A stretch of 64,000 nt of DNA from Neelides folsomi (Eukaryota; Arthropoda; Collembola; Neelipleona; Neelidae), in contig JAQGBZ010000046.1 of assembly GCA_034687125.1 (NCBI GenBank), positions 209,974-273,973 on the forward strand, written 5' to 3'. The notes under the pieces were generated by a model. That model was not told where the DNA came from and did no database searches. It saw only the letters and a list, made by a program, of their open reading frames with translations. Both the position numbers and the translations under genes were made by a program. Shown piece by piece: positions 45,666-60,085 of the stretch (positions are counted from its first letter, which is position 1; each line of letters starts with the position of its first letter).

Positions 45666-48600
45666 TTCTACATAGTGTTTACATTAATGTAATATTATAA
45701 TAAATGAATTAAATAAAATTACATGATGACAAATTTAAAATGTATTCATTTAGTACAAGTCAGTTAAAACATCAAAATCTTAATTGTACAGATAGGTAAA
45801 ACTATCAGTATAAACGTATAAAACATGCTGTGAATTTGCGCATTAATTATTAAATTGCATCAATTGACATCATTTTACTAATTCAAAATTCCAGTTGTTT
45901 TCATGTCTGGCACAGGCGACGTCTCGTCGGTATAAATGTCAATTCAATATAATCAAACTAATGAATCATTTTTTAACAAATGCATGAAAGTTGAATAACT
46001 AAAATAAGGGATTTGATGTAATTTTTATATACTTATAGGAATATTATAGCGTTTTCTGCTTTTTAACTTTACCCTCATTAAATAAATTATGTTGGAGAAA
46101 TTGTTTTATAATTCAATCATATTATTACGTATGATATATATCAATTAAGAATCATTCGTTTGTAATTCAAAAGCTAAATATCTTCCTGGAAGTGTGTAAT
46201 TTTAATTTGCATATCAAATGCAATGAAAATGTCATAATGTAAAGTACGTGCGAATGTGTTCTATGAAACCAAACAAAGAGTCTGAATATATTTGAAATGA
46301 CAATGAATCTCATTTGGACACATTGCAGGATGTGGTTTATTTAGCTTTACAAGAACATCCCTGGCCTCGTAAAACATTTTGAAATGTACGTAGATGATCC
46401 AAAGTACAAATTGAGAATTGGCTTACATTTCGCCGTAAGAGAGAGAGACGGATATGTTCGTTTACAAAATTCATTGACGAGTCCACGGGCGCCTGGAACA
46501 TCATGAAAACATTCCGGTTGTGCTAAACTTCACCTTCATTTCCCATTCATTCATATTCATTTTAGTAAAAAAAACATCTGTTCCTGTGTGTGGTTCCTTT
46601 CTCGGACATTTATTATTGATTGAAAAAAACACCTGAATAAATGACACTTTACTAGTTTTATTTAACCCATACGTGTAATTAATGCATACAATCAAGCTTA
46701 ACCTTTACGAAGGTAATTCTATGAATTATTCAATATTTTATACATGTAATGTATTATGTATGTACATACTTTTCATATTGAACTTCAAATAGTTTATAAA
46801 TAGTTTACCTAAAATGAGAAATTAAAAAATATTAAACTGATGACAAAATCTGAAAGTAAAAAATGTTATTCTATAATATTTTTAATCCTATTGAAATTGT
46901 AATTGCATACATAAATATGGCAAGTGTTATTTTATTTATAAACAAAAAATAAAAAATAGGTTTATTTAGAATTAAAAAAAGCGTTTTTCGCATAATAAAC
47001 TTATAACTGATTGCTTCATCAATTTATCAAGCTCGATATTATTGGCATTACTATAAAGTAAAATATATTATATTTTACTCAAGGATGTGCTTACATACTT
47101 GGAAAATGTGGGAAAGTTCGTATTACCAATAAAAATAACAATCTGATAAACTTTTTTCTTGGAAGTAGGCCTATGGTCTAATGATCTATTGGATCTGGAA
47201 ATACTTCTCAAAAAACTAACATCATGTACCATTACCATTAACCATTGTAAAAGGAAAAAGATAAACGATTAATAATATAAAATATATAAAAGAGCATATT
47301 TGATATGTATATTACATAGTTACTTAGATGAGTCCTATTCAATTGATACTTTCATTGTTATCGTTGTAAATTAAAAACTAAGGGCCAAATCGCCCTAATT
47401 TACGAGTAATATGGAATTCGAACCCGCAGAGCAAGATCCCATTAGGAAACCTGGCGTGGTCATATCAATAAATCAATGAGATCATCTCAATGCTTCTTCA
47501 CAACTCTAAGACTCTCATGATTCCCACTAATGAGAACGGGATTTAAATGGGAAAATAAATAACAAGATACATTCAAAATTTTGTATCATTGGATAAGATA
47601 AAGCAATTAACCTTCTTGCAATTCCCAATGTCAAGGAAAGTAAATAAAAGATTTGGGAACTTGGCCCTATTGGAAAGCTTTTCATATTTTCCAATTTTTT
47701 AATCTACAAGTTATATCCTATACTGCATACTGGGCTAATACTAATAAAATATTAAACACCAGACAGCATACTTATGTTAAAGTTTTCATGCTTCATGATG
47801 GTTATACGGGTATGGTATACCATGATATTGGTATTAGATACACATTGGGCGTTTCAAACTACAATATAGCGCAAAATGGTTTAAAGTTTAATTAAGCTAT
47901 AAATTAAATTTGAGGTCCATAAAATTTCAAACAAAAAATGAGGAATTGTTAATTTATCTATTGAGAAATTAAAACGTGAAATTAGAAGAAAGTGGGTCGA
48001 TTTCCAACAGTAAATCATCATGATCATTTGGAGCTTAATTAGGAAGCGTGCGAATTTACTGGAAATGATTAAAATATTCTGTCTCGAGAGATCAATCACC
48101 TTTCAGCACAATTGTTGACAAAATGAGGAAATTCTCATTAAATGACGCGCCTCCAATTCCCGGACAAATAAATATAATGCCGAAAAGAGAGCTAATTATT
48201 ACACTTGGGAGTTAAACACAAGGAAAATTTACAAATTACGCGGATGGTAAATTTCAAACTAAACGCCTAAGCGTGAATAGCGGGTAATTAGGTTTAATTG
48301 TGTAATGTCCTCAATTTTAATGGAGCTCTTTGCACGTTATTTCTACAGTTTTGTATATTCGGAATTAATGTCGAAATATTGTTCTGTGTATTTTTAATCG
48401 ATGTTTTTTTTCTGGATATTATTCGGTAGTTCACCTTAAACAATTTGTAATTTTACCTTAATATAGTGTGATCTGTGTTCAAAATATTTCAATTGAAATT
48501 GACACAAATGTGGTTCCTTTGTTGCAATTAATAGCTTCACTCTTCTTTTTCACTTGGTGAAAATGAGGCATTTTATTACTGAAGCAAAAATGATTTGACA

Positions 48601-51341
48601 TTTGGGAATTATTTAATGAACATACCTGATACCTGTTGTACAAAAATATTTATTTACTTCCTAGAATAGGGATAATTGATAGTTCTATTAAAACCCATAT
48701 AATAATAATAGCTTCGTTTTTTCAAATATCCAGTTAAAATGTTATTTAATTAAAAAAAACAATCTCAAAAATAATTTTATCAAGTACTATTTTGATTGCT
48801 ATTCATTTTCAAGGATTGTTTTTCCAAAAAATCTTTTGCTTTTATCAACATCATTATAACCTGAATTTCCTCCTTGAAGCCCCCGCAATGTTATTTTGTT
48901 CCATGAAGTTTGCGACGCGTGGAAAATGAGGTTTTAAAATAATATTTTAATCTCCTTCCGTCTCTGTCTCTTATCAAGGTTATCAGGGTGTGTGGAGATG
49001 ATCGAGTTAAGGAGCCAAGTTTACAATGTCGGGTTCATAAAAGTGCCCCAAGGAAAGTGGAAGAGATTATGAAACCGGAGAATAAATTCAAAACTTTTAA
49101 AATGGAATTTTAAATGATCAAAGGCCCCCCATAATGAAAGGGAGCATTGAAGTGTAATTGAATCTCAAATTAAAATCACTTCCATATAACTAATTTTTTT
49201 ATTTTACTTTTATGCTACCCATTAAATAAATAAGATACATAGGTAATAGGTATACATACATACTTAACAAACCCTTGTTTTCATCTTAAATGTATAATAT
49301 AGGTATGTGTAGTTAATTAATTTATGTAATGCAATATTCATATTGTTTGAAACTTATGAAGCCAAGTTCTTAATCTTAATTTCAAATCCAATGTTAATTT
49401 CCAAATTCTCATTTGAGAAATTTCCTTAAATGTAATTTAAAACTAATTATATTTAAAATTGGTAAAAGTAGCTTATCATATTACTGGTGCCTACTTTTAA
49501 GAACTCCGTCTAAATCCTCATTCAAGGAGAAGAAAGGGAGAAGGAAATTTTGCAAATTGAATTTCAATGTTCTCTATTGTTCAAAACTTGAGTAAAATCC
49601 CAATTTTGCCCTAATCAATTATTCGATTTTTAATGGACAAACTTTAAGTGAATTTGGGATTGCGTCACTCAGAAGGACCCTTGGAAGTTGGACAATGGAC
49701 TTTTAATACCTTAAACAATTCAACGCCATGAGAAACTTCCTGTAGGTGCGAAATTCTCTTATTTTAGAACCCTGGACAATGAAATGGACAATAAAGGACT
49801 TGTGACGTTTTGCTGTTCAGTTAAATTGTTTACCATGCGGGTATACGGGAGAAGTGGACAAAGTTCCCAGAACGTAGATTTAACATTTACCAATTTCGGA
49901 AGGAGGAAGCTTTTGCTGCCTGCGTCGTTGATTAAAGAAATGATTTTTAATTTCCGTTCGAATCAATTAAAAGGGGAAATGGGGGCGTCAGGCGACAAAA
50001 CTCTTCACTTTCATCATCATGAATAGGAAATTAATAATGAGCAGCTGAAGAAAGTAAAGTAGTTTTACAATTTTTATGTGTAGGTAAAATGTATTTTTTA
50101 ATTTTCGTTTTATTGTTAGGAGTGTTTGATTTGATCCATATAAAAGAAATATTAATATATTTTAAAATTTGTATGAAACACGTAATTGATGATGTTGATT
50201 CAATAAAAATATTTTAAAATTTTAAAAACAAAATTAATGTTTTATTCTTTATTGATATCATTAAATAAAAGTTCCTTATTTATTTTAACAAAATTGAATA
50301 TAATTAATTTAACATCACATTATGTTTACCTTTATTTTCAACAAGTCTCTTTACTGAGTTGATCTGATTTCAAATTTTCATACATATTGATATCTTTTCA
50401 AGTCTTTCTTTTTTATAATTGACATTGGATCATTAATACTTATTTTCATTGGATCATCAAGAGACTTTTAATCATATGATATAATTTTTCATAGAATCCA
50501 TATTAAACTTCTTACTCAATATTTTTCACATTTCTTTTCAACTTAAAAGAGACTCTTTTATCAATCTATTTTTTTATTAAGGAATGATTAAGTCATGCAA
50601 TTACTAACATTAAATTACATTATTACATAATATGTGTTATTTTATAGCATTTGAAATGCATTAATCATAAGTTTCTTATTAAATATTAAGATTATATTTT
50701 AAAGCAAGCAAAATGGAAACTTTATTATACCTACCACTCATCATATGGTTAGTAATTATTACTCACATAGTACAGAATAATAATTGTATTTATTATCTTT
50801 AAAAAATAAATATCCTTATTAAATTTTAACCAATAAAAATGTGATAAGTACGGATTTATTAGCAACATTTTTGCGAAGCCAAAAATAAGCAAAGCGTCTT
50901 TGATTTAACTTATTCACAATCACAATTAGGTATTAATATACTATATTATTTTAGTATATTGACATTAAAATTCTATGAGGTAGAGGTAGATGCATATATT
51001 TATGTGTAATGATAATAATAATATTATTATGTAGGTTACAATGTACACAATCACATTAATATACTAATGTAAATAGAGTATATTAGTAATAATTCATTTA
51101 AATTTTTTTATAAAGAATAACATCAAAATTAGAAAGTTTTTACAGATAATATTATATGATAATATATTTAATACGTAAGGAGTATATTATATTTACTTCT
51201 TCACTTTATCTGTGTACTGCGACATTGCTCTCAATATGCAGATTATTTTTATTAAGTTGTAATATGTTGATTGCATTTGAAATTTTCATTGCAATTTGGA
51301 TGTTATTTAATGCTTTTTCCAAAAAATATTTTTGGTGTTGT
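45666..51341. other. 5.7-kb intergenic stretch, no gene seen
   Basis: AT-rich with some GC-richer patches (about 47380-47540, 48990-49130, 49640-50030). The open frame at 49784-50026 has no splice context and no recognisable motif. A TATAAATG near 45931 has no gene downstream. Confidence 0.4.
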
Positions 51342-54300
51342 TTATCGCCTTCGTCCGAGACCCATCGTTGGCCATAGCCATCTTGGACTGTAGTTGTTTG
51401 CCTTCTCGAGATAAATCTCGTCATCCGATTGTTTCACCGGTTTAGCGAAATTCCTTATTTTGTGCTTCTGCTCGATTTTAATAGGAGCGTATTGGAACTC
51501 CGAAGCTGAAAGTAAGCAAATGTCAATATATATGCATCTTGGAGAATATACGAAAACGCCCACGCAAAATCTTGGGCTTTCCTTCAACACGCCAAATGTC
51601 CGTGTTCTTAATTATCTCCTTTGCTCCACTTTCTCCTCTCATCAGTCCATAAAAGTGAAGTTGATATAACTCCCATGCTTTATGATGGGAGAGAAATAAT
51701 ATTGAATAACGTTTCTAAAAATCTCTTATTACATCATTAACTCTCATTTTCTAATTATACCTCAGGTGAATAGAATAATAATAAATCAATATGCTATAAA
51801 AATTAATCCCCCGCCTTATTAAATCCTGGTTCATATTTCAAATGCAAAACATTATATTTAATAGTTAAAAATTATTATCAAAATTGAGTAATTATACTTT
51901 CAATTAACTATAATAATTATTTAGGTAAATTAATGATGCAAATTTTAATGAAAGTATTAATCTCCAGTTATTTATTATCTACCAATAGTAATAATTGGGA
52001 ATGAATATGTATGTATATTGAGAGATTGTGATGTTACCATCACAGCCGCGCAGGCCTAGAGGCCCATTGCAGTTTGTTTCAGCCTATTCACAAGTATTTC
52101 TTTACTCCGTATGGCACACATTATCAATATTAGATTGATATGTGTGTTTCCAGCGGAGAGTAATTTACCCCCGTGTTGTATACGCTATTGGTATTAGACT
52201 AATTTGTATGCTTCCATGGGGATACTTAATTGTGACCGTGTGTGTGTGCAATGTGGGCCACCTATGTGCTCTTAGGGAGAGAAATGGGAAGACCTTTTGC
52301 ATTTAGTCCTCAACTGACCTGGTAGGGGCCACTGGCCAACCCGGCTCCACCTCTTGGTGAGCTCTGGTCCTTTCGCCAAGGTGAACCCCTCATCGCCAAT
52401 TTCGAACCTCGACTCTTCCTGATGGGTGTAACGGGCCATCCCGTTCACCCATCCAGGCAAGCTCAGGGCCCAAAATCTGCTTAACAAGGCAACTCGTGAA
52501 CACTATCTCTCCCTCAAAGCCAAACTGTTCGGCCCCCTGGGAATGAAGATGCATATTTTAATAATTTGTATGATGTTATATTTTGAATGAACTTTTTTAA
52601 CTAACTTCTTATATCGTATGGTTAAAGTTTTACGTGTTGCATTTACGATTTGTTATTTTCAATTTTTTGAATGTAAATTATGATATTTGACATGAACTTC
52701 ATGAACACATAATCATGGAATTTAATGGAATCTCATTTGTTGCACAAACGCGTAATAAACATCATAATAATAAGTATTACGGTAACGATAAGAAAAATGA
52801 CCGGAAGACAATAAACCAATTTCATCATGATTGTTTTCCCATTTTCCCTTCATCACTCAAAGCCACTCAAAGACTGCACGAGTTCTCCTTAGGATAAGTT
52901 AAGTAAGCTATTTCTTCCACTTGGTCATTTCTCTCTCTTTCTCGTCCAGCTCCATTAGTTCTAAATAAACTTACCGAGATCCTGCGAGCCAAAGTTTCCT
53001 GGTTCTCTTCGTCTCTCAAATTGGCCTTTGAATGTTTTTCCAACTCGGCCCTCATCTTCTTGGATTGCTTCAATGTTATCCCGAAGATGTTCAAAAAACA
53101 TTTCCATGTTGCTCAACGCTCCTAAAATCAATCAATTGACCTTACATAAGTGATGTCTTTTATCGAAAGAAACGGTCCTCATCGTTGTAAAACTCAATTT
53201 GAGTTAAAATAGCTATTCACATTCTCCTAATGGTTCAAGCACAAATCTAAAGGGCAATCCCAACGTCATTTAATTATCCAACGAATCCCCCTCTCACTGA
53301 TATTGTAAAGTTGTGTCTTGACATAATGTATTTTGGTTCTTTGTATTATCTTACTAATTTCTTAGTAGTTGGAACTTGATATAAATAATAAACTTGCTTT
53401 TCCAGGAAATTTCCCAGGTTTGGAATTTTATTGATAAATCAATGAGGGATTCTCCATAATAAAAATTGTAAATAAAAGGGGTAGATTTCCATTGTTGAAA
53501 CAAAACATAAGAATGGAGCATTTGGTAAAATGGGGGATCGTTTATTGATGTTGAATTTAAGTAAATAAAACTCACTTGGGCCAATGAATGGATTGAATGT
53601 TGAATGTTCTCGGTCGAATCCGTAGAGTTCTTCTTCAGAGGAAGCCGAGTTGTCGATGGGCCCTACGGGCTTCAAAAGAGCTTTCCCTCCCGTTCGTCCA
53701 AATCCGCTGAAGGAAGGAAAAGGAAAGGAATTAGGCCCCAATGCCCTTCGTGCTAAAACCCTCTCATCGTCTTTGAAGGATGATTGAGGAGATGGTGGAC
53801 GGAGTAACCTGTGGAGATATGAAGGATTCTTCAGGTGATAAGTCGACCCAAGGGCTTCACCGCCTTCGATCCCGTCAGGGGCATAGTTGGGACCGCGTGA
53901 AACTCGGCGTTGATTCACAACGGCTGGAACATACGGTCCTATGCAAAAATTATAATAATAAATAAAATAAAATAATAGCTTATATCATACAAGTGTAAAG
54001 TTTATGCTTTTTGAAAATTATTGTAGTTTTTATTTAATATGTATGGTATTTATGAATTTGTAGATTGCGAAGAACTTTTCAACAAATATTCAAAAGATAT
54101 TTATTTTTTAAAGTTTTCTTTACATGAAAGATGTAAATAAGAAAAAATGGGACAAATAATTATTGTAAATGGATAACTGTGGGAAAGTTTTGAAGAAAAT
54201 GTACTTTTAGAATCCACTACATTAATACTACAAATGTGCGTATTCTACGTAGGTATGTATATGTTTACTTATCTAGTGTCGTCTTTGTCAAACTTCGGTT

Positions 54301-56369
54301 TGAACTAATCCATCAAAGAGATGAAGATCGAGTAAAAGCAATAGAAAGTAATGCAAACTTTTCCCTTTTTATTCTAAACTTCCTTTCCAAGATCTAGAGT
54401 GGAATCTGATTCGCTTTTATTAGTAAAAATTGAGAAAGAGAGGAAAATAATTAAATTAACTTGAAGTCAATTTCTCAAATCTTTTAAATCCAATTATAAA
54501 GTTTAGCAATGTGCGAGATTTGATCTTTTGTAAGAAATAGTTTAGTTAGGGGAGTTGAAAGCGTGGGAAGAATTTATTCATAGAACCCCTTTCAATTCCT
54601 TAACTCTATTACAGTCTTGGAAATAATTCTTTGTTGAATTTAATTGCAATAAGCCTTCAACGAAGCGCAATTCGCTTACAATTTTTAAATTTCAATGCTT
54701 GAAATTTTTATACAATTTTAAGCTTTTAATAAAAATGAATACTTGTAAATTTTTTACATTTAAATCCTGGCATTGAATTTGGAATGAATTTATATTATTA
54801 GCAATAAGATATAATTCTTATACGTGTATGGGAGGTATTTACTTAATCAAATTAAATTTATTGATTCAAACTTATACTTATTTAGCCTAAATTTTATTCT
54901 GACACTTAATAAAATAAAATTTCTGGTCCTGAATGGTTGGGAAATTGATTTTTATTTCTTTCTAAAGATGTTCGACCTATTAGTGAATAGGTCGAATATT
55001 GTTGGTACAAAAGCTTTATTTAAAGATCCGATTTAATTAGCGATAAAAAGCCTGACGCCCGTCACTTCTTTAAAAGTCTCAACGTAGAATGTTGTGAGCG
55101 ATAAGGCAGGGAAGAAGAGACGAGGAAAGGAAAAGTGTTCTTAATAGGAAAGATGCAGAAGAGAGATTAAAACAAACAAACAAAACCCACACTACTCGCC
55201 CACTAAACCTTTGACTTATACAAAGAGAGAAAAGAGGACGAGGGAAAGTTTGATGAAGATGATGATGAAGACGGTGATTGCTTATAGAACCAATATTGGG
55301 GGATTGGAAATCAATCATGATATCATTGCTGGCTCAATTACTCTTTTGACTAAAAACCTGCGGAGGCGTTTTTAGAAAATAAGATCATTTCGGTCATATT
55401 ATGTGCGTCTATTTGGCAAAGATTCTTCTATGTAACCCTTTTATTTTAGCAAAAAACTATAAACCTTTCCTTCGGTCAAGTTTTCAGTTGTTTTAATGTA
55501 AGAATAATGAAATATGGAATTCGTTATTTGTTACAATACTAAAATTCCTTCTTAATATATTTATACAAAATATTAATTTTATTAAAATTTTCGTATTTGG
55601 CTCTGTTTATTCTTGGAAAAGAAACTTGATAGGTTTTAAAACAAAGAAATATAGTATAGCGTGGGTGTTAGCCCGATTCGTATTAATAATAATCCCTTTT
55701 TAATCTTTTAATTTCTTTTTGCCATTTTTCCTAAACAAACTTATATCAGTATTTAGCCCGTTTTGGTCATTAAGAGGATTAAAAACTTAATTTGTGAATA
55801 CCAAACATTTAGACAATGTAATGTGTACAAATCCACAAATAATTCCACAATATCTAACATTAAATGTATATCCCACAATACAGGATACAGGTATAGGTAA
55901 GTATTATACTATTTTACAATTTTAATATCACATACATAAATAAGTAAGTAAGATAGGCCCAGGATGAGAACACAAAATCTGTATTTGACACATTTCACGG
56001 TTTTTGATCTCATTATCATAAGCTAATCATGAAATAACGTTTCCAGAATAAATGATTTATTTAATTAATAATTAGTAACCAACTGCAACTCCATCGCTTC
56101 TTCTTTGTATAATTTTGATTCTTTAGTTCAATAAGTTAAACATATTTACATATTCTACATGCATAGAGTATATAAAATATATGTAAAGACAATGAAGCGA
56201 TCTTAAATGGTTTTAAGATTACAAATTAAGTATACATCGTAAATTCTAAATCTTTTAACCCTGTCAATTAACAGATAAAAGTCTCACCTTTGAGGATAGA
56301 TCCAAGATAGCCATTCACGAACGTCATTCCAAATGCGAACATGATTAAAAAGGAAAGTGAGCGACCCAT
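51342..56369 (-). CDS. candidate neuropeptide/prohormone precursor, 251 aa, 4 coding exons
   Basis: Exons on minus: 56288-56369, 53576-53938, 52975-53121, 51342-51505. All donors are strong (GTGAGAC, GTGAGTT, GTAAGTT), phases agree (756 nt), and introns are long (2.3, 0.45 and 1.5 kb). Exon 1 is a signal peptide (MGRSLSFLIMFAFGMTFVNG). The rest has no cysteine. Possible prohormone-convertase sites are VNQRR, VLARR, GQFERRR and a terminal GLGRRR right before the stop. The last is the standard layout for alpha-amidation after basic-residue trimming, leaving ...RWLWPTMGL-amide. Other parts: a Gly/Phe/Pro segment (FPFPSFSGFG), an acidic spacer (SASSEEELYG) and a helical stretch (MEMFFEHLRDNIEAIQED). 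Codon use is richer in G+C than neighbours. It matches no precursor I know. Function as a secreted peptide source is inferred from layout. Confidence 0.72.
52020..52560. repeat. GC-rich insert in the last intron of the prohormone-like gene
   Basis: About 540 bp are conspicuously GC-richer than the flanking intron, with sharp edges. It includes AGGCCTAGAGGCCCATTGC and a long Pro/Arg-coding-like minus frame without motifs. It looks like an inserted repeat, for example a truncated non-LTR retrotransposon or SINE, but no terminal structure was found. Confidence 0.4.
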
Positions 56370-57564
56370 TCTAACAATCAAATTTCTTATTAAAAATATC
56401 TATAATGTTTAATTCAACAAGACTTGAGTAATTGAGCGAATTAAACAATTAGATTGGTTTGGTTAGGATCGTTTCTGGTAAGAATAAGATAAATATGAAA
56501 ATCGGAGGTTTGTGGAAAGTCGAGTGTGAGAAATGCGGGGAGCAACTGAGAATCTCGGAAGGAGGGTTCCGGATTTAATACACAATTTTCTCCCTCCCGC
56601 GGCGAGACACAGATTTGTGTAGGCAGATCCGACGTGGTTCGTCGTCCCTACGCAAGTTACCTTCCTAATTATAATGACCAAATGCCAAATGAATCATCAG
56701 ACACTTTAATTGATAATTACTCTACTTACAGTTTAAACAACTTTACACCTAATTTCAAATCCGTGCATTATACAGTACATAGTTAATTATAAACGTTATA
56801 ATTCATACAAGGTACAATAGTGTATTAGTAATTGGACCTTTTATTTGAACTTTTAATCAAATTGGCTTATTAAATTAGTATGAATATTATATGTTGGAAC
56901 CAACTTCGATACTGGTGTCAAGTATTTAGCCAGTTTTTAGAAATTTTAGGTATCCTATGTTAGTATATTGAAATATCAGAACATTTTCTAGTATCATATT
57001 GTCATGAATGGCATAATGATGTAATAATTGGCAAATAGCGCTTAAAAATGTTATAAATAATTAAATAATGGATAACCGATATTTTAAATTGTTTGGTTTC
57101 CAGTTGTTTGAAATGTGAATAGAAAATGATTGCATTTTTGATTCCTATTCAATAGATACTTCATAAAAGTAATAAATAAAAATTATCAATATTATAGCTT
57201 AAATAATGACAAATGATTGGCCTAATCTTTACATATGACGAGAATTAATAATCCCAACAATAATTTATTCAATTTTCCATATACAGTATGAACATTATGA
57301 GGGTCTTTTTAGGGTTTATAATCTTTATAACATTATAACATAGTTTTATTTGTTAAATGGGTCTGTGTGAATTCTATCAAAGTCATAACATTGACGAGAG
57401 ACATTTCCCTCAACATATCATGGGAAATGGACGAAAGATCCTTTGTATTTACTTAATGTTAGATATTATCTCTGCTTGGTTCGGGCAATAAAATAATGAT
57501 TAAAATGATGTCTAATTTTGATGAATTTAATAGCTATTAGATTTTAATAAGTAATTAGTAATAA

Positions 57565-57690
57565 GATTTTTGGGTGTTTTGTTATCGGGTGGAAATAATA
57601 TCGGGCCTCTTGTAGTCGGATATCCCTCTATCGGGTCTTTTTTTATCGGATTTTTTGGTGTTTTGTATGTCGGATGTCCCTTGTTGTTGC
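57565..57690. repeat. short degenerate direct repeat rich in TCGG
   Basis: GATTTTTGGGTGTTTTGT at 57565 recurs as GATTTTTTGGTGTTTTGT at 57649. Between them ATCGGG/GTCGGATATCCC motifs repeat several times. Origin unknown. Confidence 0.4.
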
Positions 57691-57920
57691 CAACTAAAAT
57701 ACTTTATTTGGTAATTAAGAAAATCAAGTTCATTGAAGGATTCACGAATGAAGTATGAATTAACTGACTCTATGAGTTGTAATCATAATAAATGGTGTTG
57801 GCCATCTGGCAATTCGGAATGTTCGTGATGAGCGGGAGTGTCAGAATGAGGCACGAATTCCCGAGAAACCCAATTGTGAGTCAAACCCGAGTTCCCCGAA
57901 CTTTCATCCAAAGACCTCAC

Positions 57921-57975
57921 ATGATGATAAACAGTGGAAAACAATTCTAATTGCCAGACTTGATCCACTTTTATA
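57921..57975 (-). promoter_or_regulatory. probable TATA promoter and 5' UTR exon of the prohormone-like gene
   Basis: On minus, TATAAAAG (57968-57975) is followed about 45 nt later by a good donor (ATCAT|GTGAGGTC, exon edge 57921). The only acceptor needed is at the coding exon: TTGTTAG ends one base before the ATG at 56369. So a short untranslated exon near 57921-57945 spliced to 56370 is likely; the start site itself is inferred. Confidence 0.5.
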
Positions 57976-57999
57976 CTTCACAACCTCCCTTTCATTAAC

Positions 58000-60085
58000 C
58001 TTTTAATTTCCAGAATTTACCCCCAAATCCCCCTGTCGTGTTCATTTCCCAATACTCTCCCTTTCATACATGTACTTCGTAATATATTACATCATTAGCA
58101 TTAATTCGGGAAATCCTTCGTGGTTTTATAAAACTCTGATCAAATAGGGTTAAAATATCCAAAATATTCCCATTTTGCTTTTAAGTTCCTAAAAATTATA
58201 TCCAAATATCTATATTATATTTATGTACATATTCCATTTTACCAATGTATGAAATATATATATGTAAATCCTAAAGTATTGTATTCTACAAGGGTATTTT
58301 ATATAAATTCACAAGCACACATACCATTATAAATTATGCTTGTCTAATAATATTTCAGCTAATTTGCAAGAATTTACGCGGCTTATTGTTAATTACCTTA
58401 ATTGTCATCATTTCGGAAATTCATATTAATTATCTTTACTGAAAACAATTGTGGTAATATTAAATGTAAGATAGACTATAACATTAAATTATGTTTTCTA
58501 GAATTTCTTAATCTGCGGCTAGATAATGTTTGTTTGTTATTTGTTAACTTAACCATAAAACCTAAATCCTAAATCTGTGCGTATATATAAATTATTTATA
58601 ATTTCCAAACGTCCCTTTTCATTTCCGATTTTCCCAAAAGTTAAATGTGTAGGTGGAAAGGAAGGAGATTCTACCCACGTAGTTTTTCATTTTCCTTTCC
58701 CCAAACACAACACGACATTGCACACTACAGGTATACGTATAGTTTGGTATTGCATTGTTTAACTTTAAAAGTACTTATTTATTAAAATAATCATAATTGA
58801 ATAGTCAAGACGACATTTTTATACCAATAATGCAATTATACCAATAATATAGAAATACTCTTACCTATGACTATAAATATGTATTTTTCTTGAGTAGATA
58901 GTAGATATTATGTATATTGGGAATTGTGCAAATACATATTATAGTAGTAGTTGTATTATGGTAGTTGCATATTATTATGTATGTGAATGTGATACGTGAT
59001 CCTATGTTATCTATTGAATATGCATACCTATTAGTTAGAATAGTTACCTATGTTGAACTTTATGGGTTTTATTTTAAAGTTTTACCTTAATCCGCTGCTC
59101 GTTCATAAATAAAATAGTCATTGAATATTCATGAATATCATGAGAATTCGCTTTGGTAGAAAGCTTTCGGTTCCTTTTCCAATCTCATTTCTCTCATCCT
59201 CCTGACATGACATCAATTATAAATCCATCCAACGCTTTGTTTGCATATACAGTAGCTGTACTACAGACATTTATGACCATAAAGATATAAAGAATATATT
59301 TGCTATGATCATTTTCCGCAAACATCTAAGACTTAATAATATTTATGAGATTTAAGGATATTATTCGATGAATGGATCGAAATTAGCATTAAACAAGGGA
59401 TATAAATATAAAGCTAAATACGGATTCCAATTAACCTTACTAGGAGTAAAAATAAACTTCCCAATTTCATTTTACATCCTGTGCTCATTAGAATCCTTAA
59501 TAATGTTTGTTATAATTATTAATAATTAGATAATATTAGACTATACATATACTACAGCCTATAGCATTAATCTCATAACATAATGACAATGACCAAAAAC
59601 CAAGTAAATTTTCATTATTTAAACATTTTAAACATTAAACATTAAAAACATGACCTAAATTAAGTTTATGTGATTAATTGATTACATACATATAGTCCTA
59701 GGTAATGTTTTATCAAGTAAGGAATGATGATAATTATAATACAATAATTAAACTAACATTATTTTATTTTGATAGAGTTCAAGAAATTTTTATAAAAAAT
59801 CGATTTATTGATGAGGAACTTGTTGATCTCACATTCAGAATCTCTTATATTACATTCTCTCGCTTAATAAATAAGTACAATCAAACATTAGTTGACCTAA
59901 AATTTTAAGATTATTTTACAAACTTATAATGCAATTAATAAATTATTTTTTTATAAACAATTATATATTAGAATTAAAATATTTTAGCTATTTAATAAAA
60001 ATATTTTTAAGAATAAATAAATAAATACATAGGAATTTAATTTCACTCGGATGCTAGGCTCTTATGGTTAGTTAATGCCGATAAA
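58000..60085. other. intergenic, no gene confirmed
   Basis: AT-rich. A plus-strand frame at 59705-59908 (with FDRVQEIFIKNRFIDEELVD) looks somewhat protein-like but has no start context, splice partner or family match. It may be a relic exon. Confidence 0.4.

Noticed and set aside
45931-45938. TATAAATG resembling a TATA box
   Set aside because: No coding exon or splice structure follows within a reasonable distance.
49784-50026. 80-codon plus-strand frame
   Set aside because: No signal, splice site or recognisable motif; AT-rich chance frame in a GC-richer patch.
57783-57968. Minus-strand 61-codon frame
   Set aside because: Its 5' end overlaps the inferred TATA/5' UTR exon and a strong donor; better explained as untranslated leader and intron.
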